A stretch of 64,000 nucleotides of DNA from Rufibacter sp. XAAS-G3-1 (lineage in GTDB: Bacteria > Bacteroidota > Bacteroidia > Cytophagales > Hymenobacteraceae), in assembly GCF_013623775.1 (NCBI RefSeq), contig NZ_JABFAM010000015.1, forward strand, positions 1 through 64,000, read 5' to 3'. This document shows, piece after piece, positions 16,431 through 25,550 of this stretch. Positions within the stretch are counted from its first letter, which is position 1. Every line of letters begins with the position of its first letter. Made by a program: the position numbers and the translations under genes. Below the pieces are notes generated by a model. The model was not told the origin of the DNA, did not search any database, and saw nothing but the letters and a program-made list of their open reading frames with translations.

Positions 16431-17330
16431 GGTTTTGGCACAGACGCCCGTAGGTCTTCCAGATGCTGCGAGGTCTTTTGAGTTGGCGATACTTTGTGAG
16501 TGCCAGCAATGTGTGTGCTCGGCAGGTGTAAACATCCCCCTTCGCCCCCTTCAAAGGGAGTATCTGCTAACGTAGGGGTAACGTGTTCCAAAGGAGATTT
16601 AGGGAAAACAGGCTTGAAACGGAATTGGCAGAGACACTCACAAACTTGGTAGACGCTACGAGGTCACGGTATTGCGGAGCGAAACAGAACCCACCCCTGC
16701 CCCTCCGAGGAGGGGAATACGCCTTTGCGGTAGAATACAGATAATGCAACTACTACCCAATCACCTAAAGTATCTTCCATCACTAGTTAGCTGCCTCCTG
16801 GCGCAAGCGTCCGCTCGTGTCCGCACGCATTGCTGATCTTTTGCATGCGTAAGGATTTGATCTGATTGGGCACTTTTTAATTTTATTTTTTGAAACGCTG
16901 TTTTCAGTATATTTTTAAGAAAAGAGGCTGGAAACAGGTTTTTCTAAAACAGAGGTTCAGGAATGCGTGCGGACACAAGCAGACGCTTGCGCCAGAAAAC
17001 CAAGGGAAGCAGGTAAACGCAAGTTGGCATAACCGCTACTACCTTTGCTACTTCCCCAGTTCCCGTCTTCCCCGAGCGCGCCTCGCTTTTGGCCATAGAT
17101 AGACACCCACTAAGAGAGACAGACTTACCGGGCCGAAAGGGCAGTGCGAGAGGGGAAGACGGGGCCTCGCGGCCGTGAGCGCACGGAGGGCAGCTATGCA
17201 ACAGTCAAGTATAAGGGCCTCGCATCAACCCGCCGCCACGCCAGCAATGGCAAACGAAGTGTACCATAAAACTGTACCACCGTAAACCTATGAATCTCCA
17301 ACTCAGAACTCAAGACTCAGAACTTAAAAC
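16431..17330. other. intergenic stretch of 900 bp
   Basis: Made of repeat remnants: half copies of the 38-bp palindrome near 16600-16625 and 16892-16938, a CCCCCTTC-type fragment at 16534-16562, and the second copy of the 200-bp block (17030-17195). No protein-coding frame has a recognisable domain. Confidence 0.55.
17030..17195 (+). repeat. 200-bp repeat block, copy 2
   Basis: CCCGTCTTCCCCGAGCGCGC and GTGCGAGAGGGGAAGACGGG form the imperfect inverted arms. Same strand as the copy at 7466; ends GGCCGTGAGCGCACGG. Confidence 0.65.
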
Positions 17331-17891
17331 TCAAAACCCCGTTTGCCTTTCCCCACAACTCTGATCCGTTCTAACCAACCGGCGGGTGTCAAATCCTAGT
17401 TCTTGGGCTTTTTGGGATAACCGGGCGTAAACGGTGGGAGCCAACTGCGGAGAACGGGCCAGAATCCAGAGGAAGTCACGGTCTGGGGAGCCTACCAAGG
17501 CGTGGGAGTAATCTGCGGCCAAATCCAGAATCCAGTAATCGCCCCGGAACGGCCAAAAGAACTGCACCCGCAGTTTGGCGTTGTGGCTGCCTTCTACGGG
17601 AAAGGCTTTGCCCAGAGCGCCGTCATCTTTGCCGTTGGCGCTGCCTTTGCGGCAGGAGTTGCGCACTTCCACATAGCCCTCTTTGGGGACGTACTCAGCG
17701 GTGGTACAGTGGCAGCCCTTCTCAAAACGGTTGGGAATAAGGGCAATCTCGTACCATTTTCCGGCATAACGCCGCAGATCCACGGAGGCAACGGTGGGCA
17801 AAGGCGCGGGATTGGGCTGCAAGGCCAGGTACACCGCACCTAAGACCAGCAAACCAACACCTATTCCGGCAAAGACAAGGGATTTTTTCAT
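17331..17891 (-). CDS. lipocalin family protein (Blc-like)
   Basis: Protein of 186 residues. An N-terminal hydrophobic segment (residues 5-25, VFAGIGVGLLVLGAVYLAL) acts as signal or anchor; unlike E. coli Blc there is no lipobox Cys. The lipocalin motifs are complete: YAGKWYEIALIPNRFEKGC (structurally conserved region 1), EVRNSCRKGS, LRVQFFWPFRGDYWIL and DFLWILARSP. Bacterial lipocalins bind lysophospholipids or other hydrophobic ligands in the envelope. A palindrome copy separates it from the GNAT gene upstream on the same strand. Confidence 0.88.
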   Translation of the reverse strand: MKKSLVFAGIGVGLLVLGAVYLALQPNPAPLPTVASVDLRRYAGKWYEIALIPNRFEKGCHCTTAEYVPKEGYVEVRNSCRKGSANGKDDGALGKAFPVEGSHNAKLRVQFFWPFRGDYWILDLAADYSHALVGSPDRDFLWILARSPQLAPTVYARLSQKAQELGFDTRRLVRTDQSCGERQTGF

Positions 17892-17916
17892 GACAGCAAG
17901 CGATAAAAGTACGTCC

Positions 17917-17954
17917 CGTTTCTGGCCCGTTTACGCAAAAACAGCCCGAAAACG
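17917..17954. repeat. 38-bp palindrome family, copy 4
   Basis: CGTTTCTGGCCCGTTTACGC, then AAAAACAGCCCGAAAACG. Begins 26 bp after the GNAT gene's stop. Confidence 0.75.
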
Positions 17955-17980
17955 GAACAATGGCTTTTACCAAGGGCTGT

Positions 17981-18418
17981 TTAGTAAAGGGGTTTCCGCA
18001 TCTGGTAATGCTGCACCTCCCCAAAGAGCAGGTGCGAAGGGAACTCTTCGGTAAACCCGTTCCGCTTGTAAAAGTTTCGGGCGTACTCACGGGCCTGTAC
18101 AATGAGGTCTTTCGCGCCCAGGCGGCGGGCTTCCTCTTCCACGGCCTGCAACAGACGGCGGCCTACCTGCTTGTTCTGGTATTTGGGCCCCACGGCCAGA
18201 AACCGGAGCTGGGCTTCGGTGTCAGATTCCAGGTGTACGCGGCACCCGCCCATGATTTCACCGGTATTCTCGTCAATGGCCATTAAGTGCGTGGCCTGGG
18301 GGTCATCTTCCATGCGCTCGCTGCCTACCGGCTGGTGCCAGGGCTTGCGCAACATTTCATAACGTAAACGGTAATACTGCTCAAACTCGTGAAAGCTGGA
18401 GGGCTGAATAATTTGCAT
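17981..18418 (-). CDS. GNAT family N-acetyltransferase
   Basis: Protein of 145 residues covering a single GNAT domain. The acetyl-CoA binding motif A is LRFLAVGPKYQNKQVGRRLL (Q-x-x-x-G-x-x-L, about residues 71-90), preceded by strand beta4 and followed by AREYARNFYKRNGF, a typical motif B end. The N-terminus (YRLRYEMLRKPWHQPVGSE) resembles the ElaA/YitH-type group that reads the amine substrate. The acceptor is unknown. It stands alone between palindrome copy 4 and the divergent yajQ gene. Confidence 0.87.
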   Translation of the reverse strand: MQIIQPSSFHEFEQYYRLRYEMLRKPWHQPVGSERMEDDPQATHLMAIDENTGEIMGGCRVHLESDTEAQLRFLAVGPKYQNKQVGRRLLQAVEEEARRLGAKDLIVQAREYARNFYKRNGFTEEFPSHLLFGEVQHYQMRKPLY

Positions 18419-18533
18419 GACTGCGTTTTTAAGCTCTTTTCCGTAAAATTTTGCTAAACTAGTAACTTTGTACGGCTTCCGGCAATAAAACTATTCAATT
18501 ACATTTCATTTTATTTCATTTAAAACTTCTGTT

Positions 18534-19025
18534 ATGCCCTCATTTGACATTGTGAGCAAAGTAGACCCGCAAACGCTGGAAAACGCCATAAACACCGTGA
18601 AAAAGGAAATCCAGACCCGCTTTGATTTCAGAGACACCAAAGGGAGCGTGGAGCTGGACAAGAAAACCAACCTGGTGCACATCGTCACCGAGAACGACAT
18701 GCGCCTGCGCCAGATTGAAGACATTATCCTGAGCAAGATTGTGAAGCAGCAGATAGACGCCACCGCCCTTGACTTCAGCAACGAGGCCACGCCCAGCGGG
18801 CCCATGATCAAGAAAGACGTGAAGGTGCGGGCCGGCCTGGACAAGGAAGACGGCAAGAAAATAGTGAAGCTCATCAAGGACAGCAAACTCAAGGTGACGC
18901 CCGCCATCATGGACGACCAGGTGCGCGTGACCGCCAAGAAGATTGATGACCTGCAAGACGTGATCGCGCTGCTGCGCCGGTCAGAACTGGGCATTCCGCT
19001 GCAGTTCGTGAACATGAAGTCCTAG
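18534..19025 (+). CDS. yajQ: YajQ family nucleotide-binding protein
   Basis: Protein of 163 residues, the usual length for the family, starting with the hallmark MPSFDIVSKVD. Two RRM-like ferredoxin folds are expected; conserved segments are ENAINTVKKEIQTRFDFRDT, DMRLRQIEDI and IKDSKLKVTPAIMDDQVRVT, ending ELGIPLQFVNMK. Family members bind nucleotides, and some bind cyclic di-GMP and act on transcription. It is transcribed rightward, 115 bp from the divergent GNAT gene and 123 bp before the TerC gene. Confidence 0.95.
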   Translation: MPSFDIVSKVDPQTLENAINTVKKEIQTRFDFRDTKGSVELDKKTNLVHIVTENDMRLRQIEDIILSKIVKQQIDATALDFSNEATPSGPMIKKDVKVRAGLDKEDGKKIVKLIKDSKLKVTPAIMDDQVRVTAKKIDDLQDVIALLRRSELGIPLQFVNMKS

Positions 19026-19148
19026 GTGTTGGGCTTCCGTAGCGCCACCAAAAAGGAAGGCTGTTCTGGTTGGTTTAACCCAGCCGGGCAGACTGCGTTT
19101 AAATCCCTAACTTGCCGCGTATAACCCATTACCTGACCCAATAAAACT

Positions 19149-19937
19149 ATGTTTGACGTATTCTCCAACCCAGATGTCTGGCTAAGTCTCCTCACCCTTA
19201 CCTTCATGGAGGTGGTGTTGGGGATTGACAATATTGTGTTCATCTCCATTGTGGTCTCACGGCTGCCCAAAGACCAGCAGGGCAAAGGCCGCACCATTGG
19301 CCTCATTCTGGCCCTGGTGTTCCGGATTATTCTGTTGATGTTCATCAGTTCCATCGTGAACGCCAACCAACCGCTGTTCACCGTAGAACCGTTCTGGATG
19401 GATGAGCCTTTTGCGGTGTCTTGGCGCGACATTATCCTCTTTGGCGGTGGTATGTTCCTGCTGGCCAAAAGTACCACCGAGATCCACAACAAGCTGGAAG
19501 GCGAGGAAGAGGAGCACGGGGTAGCCGGAGGCACCACCACCATGGGCAAGATCCTCGTTCAGATCATCCTGGTAGACATCGTTTTCTCGTTTGACTCCAT
19601 CCTGACGGCCGTGGGCATGGTAGACCACCTTATTGTGATGGTGATCGCCGTGATTCTGTCCATGGGCATCATGCTGGCCTTCGCCAAGGTGATCAGCGAC
19701 TTCGTGAACAACCACCCCACCGTGAAAATGCTGGCGCTGTCCTTCCTTATCCTTATTGGGGTAATGCTGATAGTGGAGGCCTTCCACGGCGAGATCCCGA
19801 AAGGCTACATCTACTTCGCCATGTTCTTCTCTTTGCTGGTGGAGTTCCTGAACATGAAGCTCCGCAAGAAAGTGGAGCCGGTGCAATTGCGCCAAAGCGA
19901 GATCAAAACAGAAGATATCACGGCGCAAGGGCGGTAA
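19149..19937 (+). CDS. TerC family integral membrane protein
   Basis: Protein of 262 residues with seven to nine membrane segments. The two family signature acidic motifs are present: FMEVVLGIDNIVF (about residues 20-32) and LVDIVFSFDSILT (about 140-152). These acidic residues lie in the membrane and are thought to bind metal. TerC/Alx-type proteins export manganese or help metal loading of exported proteins. I searched the 123-bp leader for a yybP-ykoY manganese riboswitch and did not find its conserved core. A long terminator follows the gene. Confidence 0.92.
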   Translation: MFDVFSNPDVWLSLLTLTFMEVVLGIDNIVFISIVVSRLPKDQQGKGRTIGLILALVFRIILLMFISSIVNANQPLFTVEPFWMDEPFAVSWRDIILFGGGMFLLAKSTTEIHNKLEGEEEEHGVAGGTTTMGKILVQIILVDIVFSFDSILTAVGMVDHLIVMVIAVILSMGIMLAFAKVISDFVNNHPTVKMLALSFLILIGVMLIVEAFHGEIPKGYIYFAMFFSLLVEFLNMKLRKKVEPVQLRQSEIKTEDITAQGR

Positions 19938-19952
19938 GTCCTTGATTTCATA

Positions 19953-20022
19953 AAAAGAAGCCCCAAAAGCAGAAGCGGCAACCCTATCTTGGGTTGCCGC
20001 TTTTGCTTTTGGGGCTTCTTTT
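19953..20022. terminator. strong bidirectional terminator after the TerC gene
   Basis: Two 32-bp arms (19953-19984 and 19991-20022) match at 31 positions with a 6-base loop. The stem has an A-run at one end and TTCTTTT at the other, so it can end transcription from either side. Confidence 0.85.
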
Positions 20023-20034
20023 GCGAAAACGGGC

Positions 20035-20190
20035 TGTAAACGGCATTGGTGCAGGCACGCGTAGGAGCTGCGCGCACTACGAGGTCTTTGCAGTAGGCGG
20101 CATCGCGGAGGCAGGCAGCCGGAAAGTACTGGCGCGAGACTCCCGTCTTGTGACCTGGGATGAAGCGAGTCTCCAGACTCGCCGGGAACC
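20035..20190 (+). repeat. composite repeat block, copy 1, including GAGACT module copy 2
   Basis: Reads as half a palindrome, then GGCATTGG, GCGCACTACGAGGTCTTTG, GCGGCATCGCGGA, and the module at 20128-20190 with GATGAAGCGAGTCTCCAGAC. The same order recurs at 33312-33460, and in part at 45026-45110. Confidence 0.65.
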
Positions 20191-20358
20191 TCCGGCGGCA
20201 TTTTGCAGATGATTCCCTAAGAGGAGGCTCTCAGAAGAAGCCAGCGGTTAGGCAGATGCTCTCCCGCTCAAGTAAACCAATAGGGGTATAACTTCTGCCG
20301 TGCCGCCCACTCAAAAGACCTTTTGGTGCCCGACGGTTCTACGCCTGGCTACGGCGGC

Positions 20359-20396
20359 CGTTTTAAGGCTGCTTTCAGCAAAACAGGCCCAAAACG
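20359..20396. repeat. 38-bp palindrome family, copy 5
   Basis: CGTTTTAAGGCTGCTTT, loop CAGC, AAAACAGGCCCAAAACG. Confidence 0.75.
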
Positions 20397-20640
20397 GCTT
20401 TTGGCAGAGTGGCCGCCCTTGTTCTATAGAGTGCTTGCTCCTTCCCTGATTTTCAATTTTTTAGGTAGTTACACCCAGTTGCTTGCTTTTGCAGATTTTA
20501 AATTTTATTATTAAAAGGCGATATCGTTACTACTATGTTAAGCGGAACTGTAGTAATGACTTGTGTTTTGTGATTACTTTATCTTTATTCCAACGCATAG
20601 ACCTAAACCCTTACTGCCTACTAAGCAAACAACCTTCTTT

Positions 20641-22320
20641 ATGGCTAATAATACCTACGATGCCATTGTCATTGGATCTGGAATTTCTGGCGGCTGGGCA
20701 GCCAAAGAACTCACCGAAAAAGGACTGAAAACCATTCTGCTGGAGCGGGGCCGAAACATAGAGCACGTCAAAGACTACGTGAACGCCAACAAACACCCGT
20801 GGGAACTGCCGCACCGCGGTGGCCGCACGCAGGAGATGATTGAGAATTACCCGGTGCTCAAGCGCGATTATGTGCTCAGTGAAGACACCCTGGGCTACTG
20901 GGTAAACGAAAAAGAAAGCCCTTATGTAGAAAGCAAGCGCTTTGACTGGTACCGGGGCTACCACGTGGGAGGCCGCTCCCTTATGTGGGGCCGCCAAAGC
21001 TACCGCCTCAGTGACCTTGACTTTGAGGCCAACGCCAAAGAAGGCATCGCCGTGGACTGGCCCATCCGCTACAAAGATATAGCGCCCTGGTACAGCTACG
21101 TGGAGAAGTTCGCGGGCATCAGCGGGGCCAAAGACAACATCCCGCATTTGCCAGACGGCGACTTTCTGCCACCCATGGAGCTGAACTGCGTAGAGAAAGA
21201 CGTAGCCGCCCGCCTCAAGTCGCATTACAACGGCAACCGGCACCTGATCATCGGCCGTACGGCCAACCTGACCACCGGCCACCACAACCGCACCAACTGC
21301 CAGTACCGCAACAAGTGCCGCTTGGGCTGTCCGTTTGGGGCCTACTTCAGCACGCAATCTTCTACGTTGCCCGCCGCCATGGCCACGGGGAACCTCACGC
21401 TGCGGCCGCACTCCATCGTGACCAAGATCCTGTATGACAAAGACACCAAGAAAGCCAAAGGCGTGGAGGTGCTGGACGCCGAAACGAACCAGACCTATGA
21501 GTACCTGGCCAAAGTGGTGTTCCTGAACGCGTCTACCCTCAACTCGGCGTGGGTGCTCATGAACTCCGCGACGGATGTGTGGGAAGGCGGTTTAGGCAGC
21601 AGCAGCGGGGAGTTAGGGCACAACCTCATGGACCACCACTTTAGAACCGGGGCCAGGGGCGAGGTGGAAGGCTACGAAGACAAATACTATTACGGCCGTC
21701 GGCCGAACGGCATCTACATCCCCCGGTTCCGGAACGTGAACGGCGACAAGCGCGACTACATCCGGGGTTTCGGGTACCAGGGCAGTGCCAGCCGCACCGG
21801 TTGGGGCCGCGAGATTGCGGAAATGGGCATTGGCGCAGATCTGAAAGAAGCCATGACCGAGCCCGGTGCCTGGACTATGGGCATCAATGCCTTCGGGGAG
21901 ATGCTGCCGTACCACGAAAATATGGTGCGGCTGGACAAGAACAAGAAAGACAAATGGGGCCTGCCGGTGCTGGACATTTCCTGCGAGATAAAGGAAAACG
22001 AGCACAAAATGCGCAAAGACATGGCCAATGACGCCAAGGAGATGCTGGAGATAGCCGGCCTCAAGAACGTGTCTACCTTTGACTCTGGGTACGCCATGGG
22101 CCAGGGAATCCATGAAATGGGCACCGCCCGCATGGGAAGAGACCCTAAATCCTCGGTACTGAACCAGTACAACCAGGTGTGGGACGCCCCCAACGTGTAC
22201 GTGACCGACGGTGCCGCCATGACCTCGGCGGGCTGCCAGAACCCGTCGCTCACCTACATGGCCCTCACTGCCCGGGCCGTAGACCATGCCGTAAGCGAAC
22301 TGAAAAAAATGAATATCTAA
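20641..22320 (+). CDS. GMC family FAD-dependent oxidoreductase, probable glycoside 3-dehydrogenase large subunit
   Basis: Protein of 559 residues. The N-terminal FAD-binding motif is AIVIGSGISGGWAAKELTEK with LLERGR. Central segments include GGRSLMWGRQSYRLSD and a Cys cluster CQYRNKCRLGCPFGAY (about 220-235) typical of gluconate/glycoside-dehydrogenase-like members. The C-terminal GMC domain has HEMGTARMGRDP with the catalytic His and NVYVTDGAAMTSAGCQNPSL. It has no signal peptide; such subunits travel with a Tat-exported small subunit, which is encoded at 24656. Together with the cytochrome c at 25660 this is the set of FAD-dependent glycoside 3-dehydrogenases, which oxidise C3 of sugars. 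The upstream extension to 20563 is not used as start. Substrate is inferred. Confidence 0.85.
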   Translation: MANNTYDAIVIGSGISGGWAAKELTEKGLKTILLERGRNIEHVKDYVNANKHPWELPHRGGRTQEMIENYPVLKRDYVLSEDTLGYWVNEKESPYVESKRFDWYRGYHVGGRSLMWGRQSYRLSDLDFEANAKEGIAVDWPIRYKDIAPWYSYVEKFAGISGAKDNIPHLPDGDFLPPMELNCVEKDVAARLKSHYNGNRHLIIGRTANLTTGHHNRTNCQYRNKCRLGCPFGAYFSTQSSTLPAAMATGNLTLRPHSIVTKILYDKDTKKAKGVEVLDAETNQTYEYLAKVVFLNASTLNSAWVLMNSATDVWEGGLGSSSGELGHNLMDHHFRTGARGEVEGYEDKYYYGRRPNGIYIPRFRNVNGDKRDYIRGFGYQGSASRTGWGREIAEMGIGADLKEAMTEPGAWTMGINAFGEMLPYHENMVRLDKNKKDKWGLPVLDISCEIKENEHKMRKDMANDAKEMLEIAGLKNVSTFDSGYAMGQGIHEMGTARMGRDPKSSVLNQYNQVWDAPNVYVTDGAAMTSAGCQNPSLTYMALTARAVDHAVSELKKMNI

Positions 22321-22338
22321 TTTCCCTCCAGAACCATC

Positions 22339-23805
22339 ATGGCCGAAGAAGAAAAAAAATCTACCCCACAAGACAACTCCAGAAGACAGTTTCTGAAAAC
22401 CGGGGCCCTGGCCGCCGCCGGGTTTATGATTGTGCCCCGCTATGTGTTGGGCGGCAAAGGCTACACCGCGCCAAGTGACCGGCTACGGATAGCCGCCGTG
22501 GGCGTAGGCGGAAAAGGCGAAAGCGACATCAAAAGCTTCTATGACAGCGGCAAAGCCGATATTGCGTTTCTCTGCGACGTAGACGATGCCCGCGCCGCCA
22601 ACTCGCGGCAACGGTTCCCCAAGGCCAAGTACTACAAAGACTGGCGCGAGATGTTTGACAAGGAAGCCAAGAACTTTGACGCCGTCTCGGTCTCTACGCC
22701 AGACCATAACCACGCCGTCACCACCATGGCCGCCATGCAACTGGGCAAGCACGTCTACGTGCAGAAGCCGCTCACGCATGACATCTACGAGGCCCGCATG
22801 CTCACCGATGCCGCCAAACGCTATAAAGTAGTCACGCAGATGGGCAACCAGGGCGCCTCCGGCGATGGCGTGCGGCAACTGCGTGAGTGGTATGATTCAG
22901 GGGCCATTGGCCAGGTACACACCATCTACAGCTGGACTAACCGGCCGGTTTGGCCCCAGGGTATTCAATGGCCCGCCACCAAGGCAGACGTACCCCAGGG
23001 CCTGGACTGGGATCTTTGGTTAGGCACCGCCCCCTACAAAGAGTACGTGAACAAGCTGGTGCCTTTCAACTGGCGCGGCTGGTGGGACTACGGCACCGGT
23101 GCCCTGGGCGACATGGGCTGCCATTTGATTGAAGCGCCGTTCAGAGTACTGGATTTAACCTACGCCACTGATGTGCAGGCCAGCGTGGGCAGCGTGTACG
23201 TAGACGAGTTCAAACGCGGATACTTCCCAGAAAGCTGCCCCCCGTCCAGCCACGTGACCCTGACTTTCCCTAAAACAGATAAAACCAAAGGCCCGGTGAC
23301 CCTTCACTGGATGGATGGCGGTATTCAGCCCGTGCGCCCCGAGGAGCTGGGCCCGAATGAAGTATTTGGCGATGGCGGCAACGGAACGCTCTTCGTGGGT
23401 ACCAAAGGCAAGATGATGTGCAGCACCTACGGGGCAGACCCGCGTCTGCTGCCCACTTCCCGCACCCATCACGTAAAACCGAAACACCAGTTAGCCAGAG
23501 TACCCGGCGGAGCCAACGGACATTATGCCCAATGGGTGGAGGCCTGTCTAGCGGGTTACGGCAAAATGGAGGTAAGCTCTCCGTTTGAAATAGCGGGCCC
23601 GCTCACTGAGGCCTTGCTCATGGCCAACCTTGCCATCAGGGGCATAGACGTGCGTAAGCCTAAAGCAGGCGGAGATGGGTTTGACTATCCTGGCCGTGGG
23701 GTAAAGCTACTCTGGGACAACGACAACATGCGCGTCACCAACTTTGACGAGGTAAACCAGTTTGTGAAACGCGATTACCGCGCCGGGTGGACGTTGGGTG
23801 CCTGA
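22339..23805 (+). CDS. Tat-exported Gfo/Idh/MocA family oxidoreductase
   Basis: Protein of 488 residues. Twin-arginine signal: SRRQFLKTGALAAAGFMIVP (about residues 15-34). The Rossmann fold then starts with LRIAAVGVGGKGESDI, and the NAD(P)-site Lys motif is VQKPLTHDIYEA (EKP in the family, here QKP). The C-terminal GFO_IDH domain includes WWDYGTGALGDMGCHLIEAPF. Proteins of this type in Bacteroidota oxidise or reduce the C3 position of glycosides using a tightly held nicotinamide. The gene begins 18 bp after the GMC gene, so they are co-transcribed. A direct role in 3-keto-glycoside turnover is inferred from neighbours. Confidence 0.87.
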   Translation: MAEEEKKSTPQDNSRRQFLKTGALAAAGFMIVPRYVLGGKGYTAPSDRLRIAAVGVGGKGESDIKSFYDSGKADIAFLCDVDDARAANSRQRFPKAKYYKDWREMFDKEAKNFDAVSVSTPDHNHAVTTMAAMQLGKHVYVQKPLTHDIYEARMLTDAAKRYKVVTQMGNQGASGDGVRQLREWYDSGAIGQVHTIYSWTNRPVWPQGIQWPATKADVPQGLDWDLWLGTAPYKEYVNKLVPFNWRGWWDYGTGALGDMGCHLIEAPFRVLDLTYATDVQASVGSVYVDEFKRGYFPESCPPSSHVTLTFPKTDKTKGPVTLHWMDGGIQPVRPEELGPNEVFGDGGNGTLFVGTKGKMMCSTYGADPRLLPTSRTHHVKPKHQLARVPGGANGHYAQWVEACLAGYGKMEVSSPFEIAGPLTEALLMANLAIRGIDVRKPKAGGDGFDYPGRGVKLLWDNDNMRVTNFDEVNQFVKRDYRAGWTLGA

Positions 23806-23839
23806 TGGACGTGTGCTTGTTAGCTGATAGGTGTGAGGT

Positions 23840-24400
23840 ATGATAGTCGGGTATATCTTATGGGGACAGGATAACGGTTCTGACATGTTCAGCGACAGCG
23901 ACACACTTATGGAAGTGAGAAAGTGTTCCAAATGCGGATTTCGCGTGGATTATAGGCAAATGAACAACCTGTTTAGAATCAAAAGAAAAGCATACCACCT
24001 TTCCTTCACCTATGATAACATTGCCATATCATCTTTGAGGTTTAAGGAGTTTTGCAACAGGAATAACTACAGAAATGTCCTATTCAAAGAACGAGAAAGA
24101 AGCCCTGGATTCTACCAATTACTTATACAAGACAGCACGATTCCGTTTAGCGCTCGATTGATAGAAGACTATTGCCATGCATGTGGACAATATAGAACTG
24201 TAGTTGGACCTAAGGCAGACACAGAAGCATTTGAACTACCTCTAGTAGATGGCTCCTATCAATCTGACTTGTTGTTTGGCGGTAGAATGGGAAAACATGA
24301 TAATCCATTGACACCCGTTTTTATAGTCTCACCAGTCACTAAGGGCAAATTGCACTGTGAAGGATTTAGGAATCTGATTTTTGAACCGATAGAAAAGTAA
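23840..24400 (+). CDS. unknown protein with two CxxC pairs
   Basis: Protein of 186 residues that I do not recognise. Two zinc-ligand-like pairs lie at KCSKCGF (about residue 30) and YCHACGQY (about 113), so it may fold around one zinc. The rest is soluble, without signal or membrane segment. Alternative starts are ATGs at 23885 and 23909. The gene is clearly more AT-rich than both neighbours and separates the GMC/Gfo-Idh genes from the rest of the glycoside locus, with a MITE-like element right behind it. It vaguely recalls double-CXXCG immunity-type proteins, but I cannot show that. Confidence 0.6.
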   Translation: MIVGYILWGQDNGSDMFSDSDTLMEVRKCSKCGFRVDYRQMNNLFRIKRKAYHLSFTYDNIAISSLRFKEFCNRNNYRNVLFKERERSPGFYQLLIQDSTIPFSARLIEDYCHACGQYRTVVGPKADTEAFELPLVDGSYQSDLLFGGRMGKHDNPLTPVFIVSPVTKGKLHCEGFRNLIFEPIEK

Positions 24401-24432
24401 AGAACAATCCCACAATAAAGCTAAAAAGCATT

Positions 24433-24597
24433 AAGAGCTTGTTTAAATTTCATCTTTGCGCTACAAACGACCATAAAAAGAACCTGCGTTCTCCTTTTTC
24501 TCGCACCGTAGCGCTGCTACGCTGCTCAAAAAACGCTTCCGCAGAACCTTTCTCTGGTCATTTTCGCCTGCAAACCTCAAATGTAAACAAGCTCTAA
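24433..24597. mobile_element. MITE-like element, copy 1 (165 bp)
   Basis: Terminal inverted repeats AGAGCTTGTTTAAATTT and AAATGTAAACAAGCTCT (16 of 17 pair), flanked by TA. The interior, without an open frame of note, is nearly identical to the copy at 33477-33641, including CGTAGCGCTGCTACG. A non-autonomous element is the simplest reading. Confidence 0.75.
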
Positions 24598-24655
24598 ACG
24601 CTTTTTAGCCCAACCCTTGAGAAATTAAAACAGAAGTTCATAGAGCCTTTTACAT

Positions 24656-25219
24656 ATGAATAGACGAGAAGCGATTTCCGCTATTGGATGGATCATGGGC
24701 GGTACCATGATTGGTGCCGAGTTCCTGGTTTCCTGCACCAATAGTTCTCCCAAAGTCAATAAGCTGTTTGACCAGGATCAGGTAACTTTTTTAGACGAGG
24801 TAGGGGAGACCATTATTCCCACCACCAGCACGCCCGGCGCGAAAGCCGCCAAGATTGGTGCGTTCATGGCCGTTATGGTGCAGGACTGCTACACCCCCGA
24901 AGACCAGAAAATATTCCTAAAGGGCATCTCCCAATTAGACAAGGCCAGCAAGCAGAAGTTTGACAAGACGTTCCTGGAAGCCACTGCCCAGCAGCGCACC
25001 CAACTGCTGAACCAACTGGACACCGAGCAGAAGAACCACCAAAAAAACAAAGAAAAGGAAGCCCCTAACCATTACTTCCGGATGATGAAGGAGTTGACGC
25101 TGTTGGGGTACTTCACCTCAGAGGTGGGGGCCACCCAAGCATTGCGCTACCTTCCGGTGCCGGGCCGCTATGACGCCTGTATTCCCTATAAAAAAGGAGA
25201 CAAAGCCTGGGCTACCTAA
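24656..25219 (+). CDS. gluconate 2-dehydrogenase subunit 3-like protein (Tat-exported small subunit)
   Basis: Protein of 187 residues. It starts MNRREAISAIGWIMGG and reaches a lipobox-like FLVSC at about residue 27, i.e. a Tat signal for a probable lipoprotein. The mature part carries the subunit 3 features VTFLDEVGETIIPTTSTPGA, then FMAVMVQDCYTPEDQ, and near the C-terminus YFTSEVGATQAL. This family binds the GMC catalytic subunit and carries it across the membrane. Its GMC partner is encoded at 20641, unusually three genes upstream rather than adjacent, apparently because an orphan gene and a MITE now sit between. Confidence 0.88.
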   Translation: MNRREAISAIGWIMGGTMIGAEFLVSCTNSSPKVNKLFDQDQVTFLDEVGETIIPTTSTPGAKAAKIGAFMAVMVQDCYTPEDQKIFLKGISQLDKASKQKFDKTFLEATAQQRTQLLNQLDTEQKNHQKNKEKEAPNHYFRMMKELTLLGYFTSEVGATQALRYLPVPGRYDACIPYKKGDKAWAT

Positions 25220-25291
25220 GAACCTGGTTAGAGTTTTTCATAAACAGGCTCTTAAAGCAATTCCTCTGGGGCAAGCGTGGGCTTATGCCGC

Positions 25292-25329
25292 CGTTTTCAG
25301 GCTACTTTTATGAAAACAAGCCCAAAACA
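25292..25329. repeat. 38-bp palindrome family, copy 6
   Basis: CGTTTTCAGGCTACTTT, loop region TATG, AAAACAAGCCCAAAACA. Confidence 0.7.
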
Positions 25330-25360
25330 GGAGGTCTATTTGTACACTGCCGCCAGCCGC

Positions 25361-25398
25361 CGTTTTTAGGTTGTTTTTATGAAAACATGCTCTAAACA
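25361..25398. repeat. 38-bp palindrome family, copy 7
   Basis: CGTTTTTAGGTTGTTTT, loop region TATG, AAAACATGCTCTAAACA. Confidence 0.65.
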
Positions 25399-25520
25399 GC
25401 TTCTCAGGATAAATAAGTTTTCTGCGAAGAAGGCGCGCCATTTCCTGCGCTTTGCGAAAGCAGTTGATGGAGAATAAAGAGGTAGCTGAATGAAGTGCCC
25501 CAATAATAGTCCATATTTAA

Positions 25521-25550
25521 GCAGTTTTTCAGAAAACAGGCCTAAAACAG
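25521..25550. repeat. 38-bp palindrome family, copy 8 (truncated)
   Basis: GCAGTTTTTCAG then AAAACAGGCCTAAAACAG; the left arm has lost its GGCC part. Confidence 0.5.

Larger units (their letters stand above)
20023..20640. other. intergenic stretch of 618 bp before the GMC gene
   Basis: Contains the composite repeat block (about 20035-20190), palindrome copy 5 and an AT-rich leader. In the leader, TTACTAC (20527-20533) and GTAGTAA (20550-20556) form an inverted repeat that could be an operator. No gene is supported. Confidence 0.5.

Noticed and set aside
19026-19148. Manganese (yybP-ykoY) riboswitch ahead of the TerC gene
   Set aside because: Expected from family habit, but its conserved core is not visible in the 123-bp leader.
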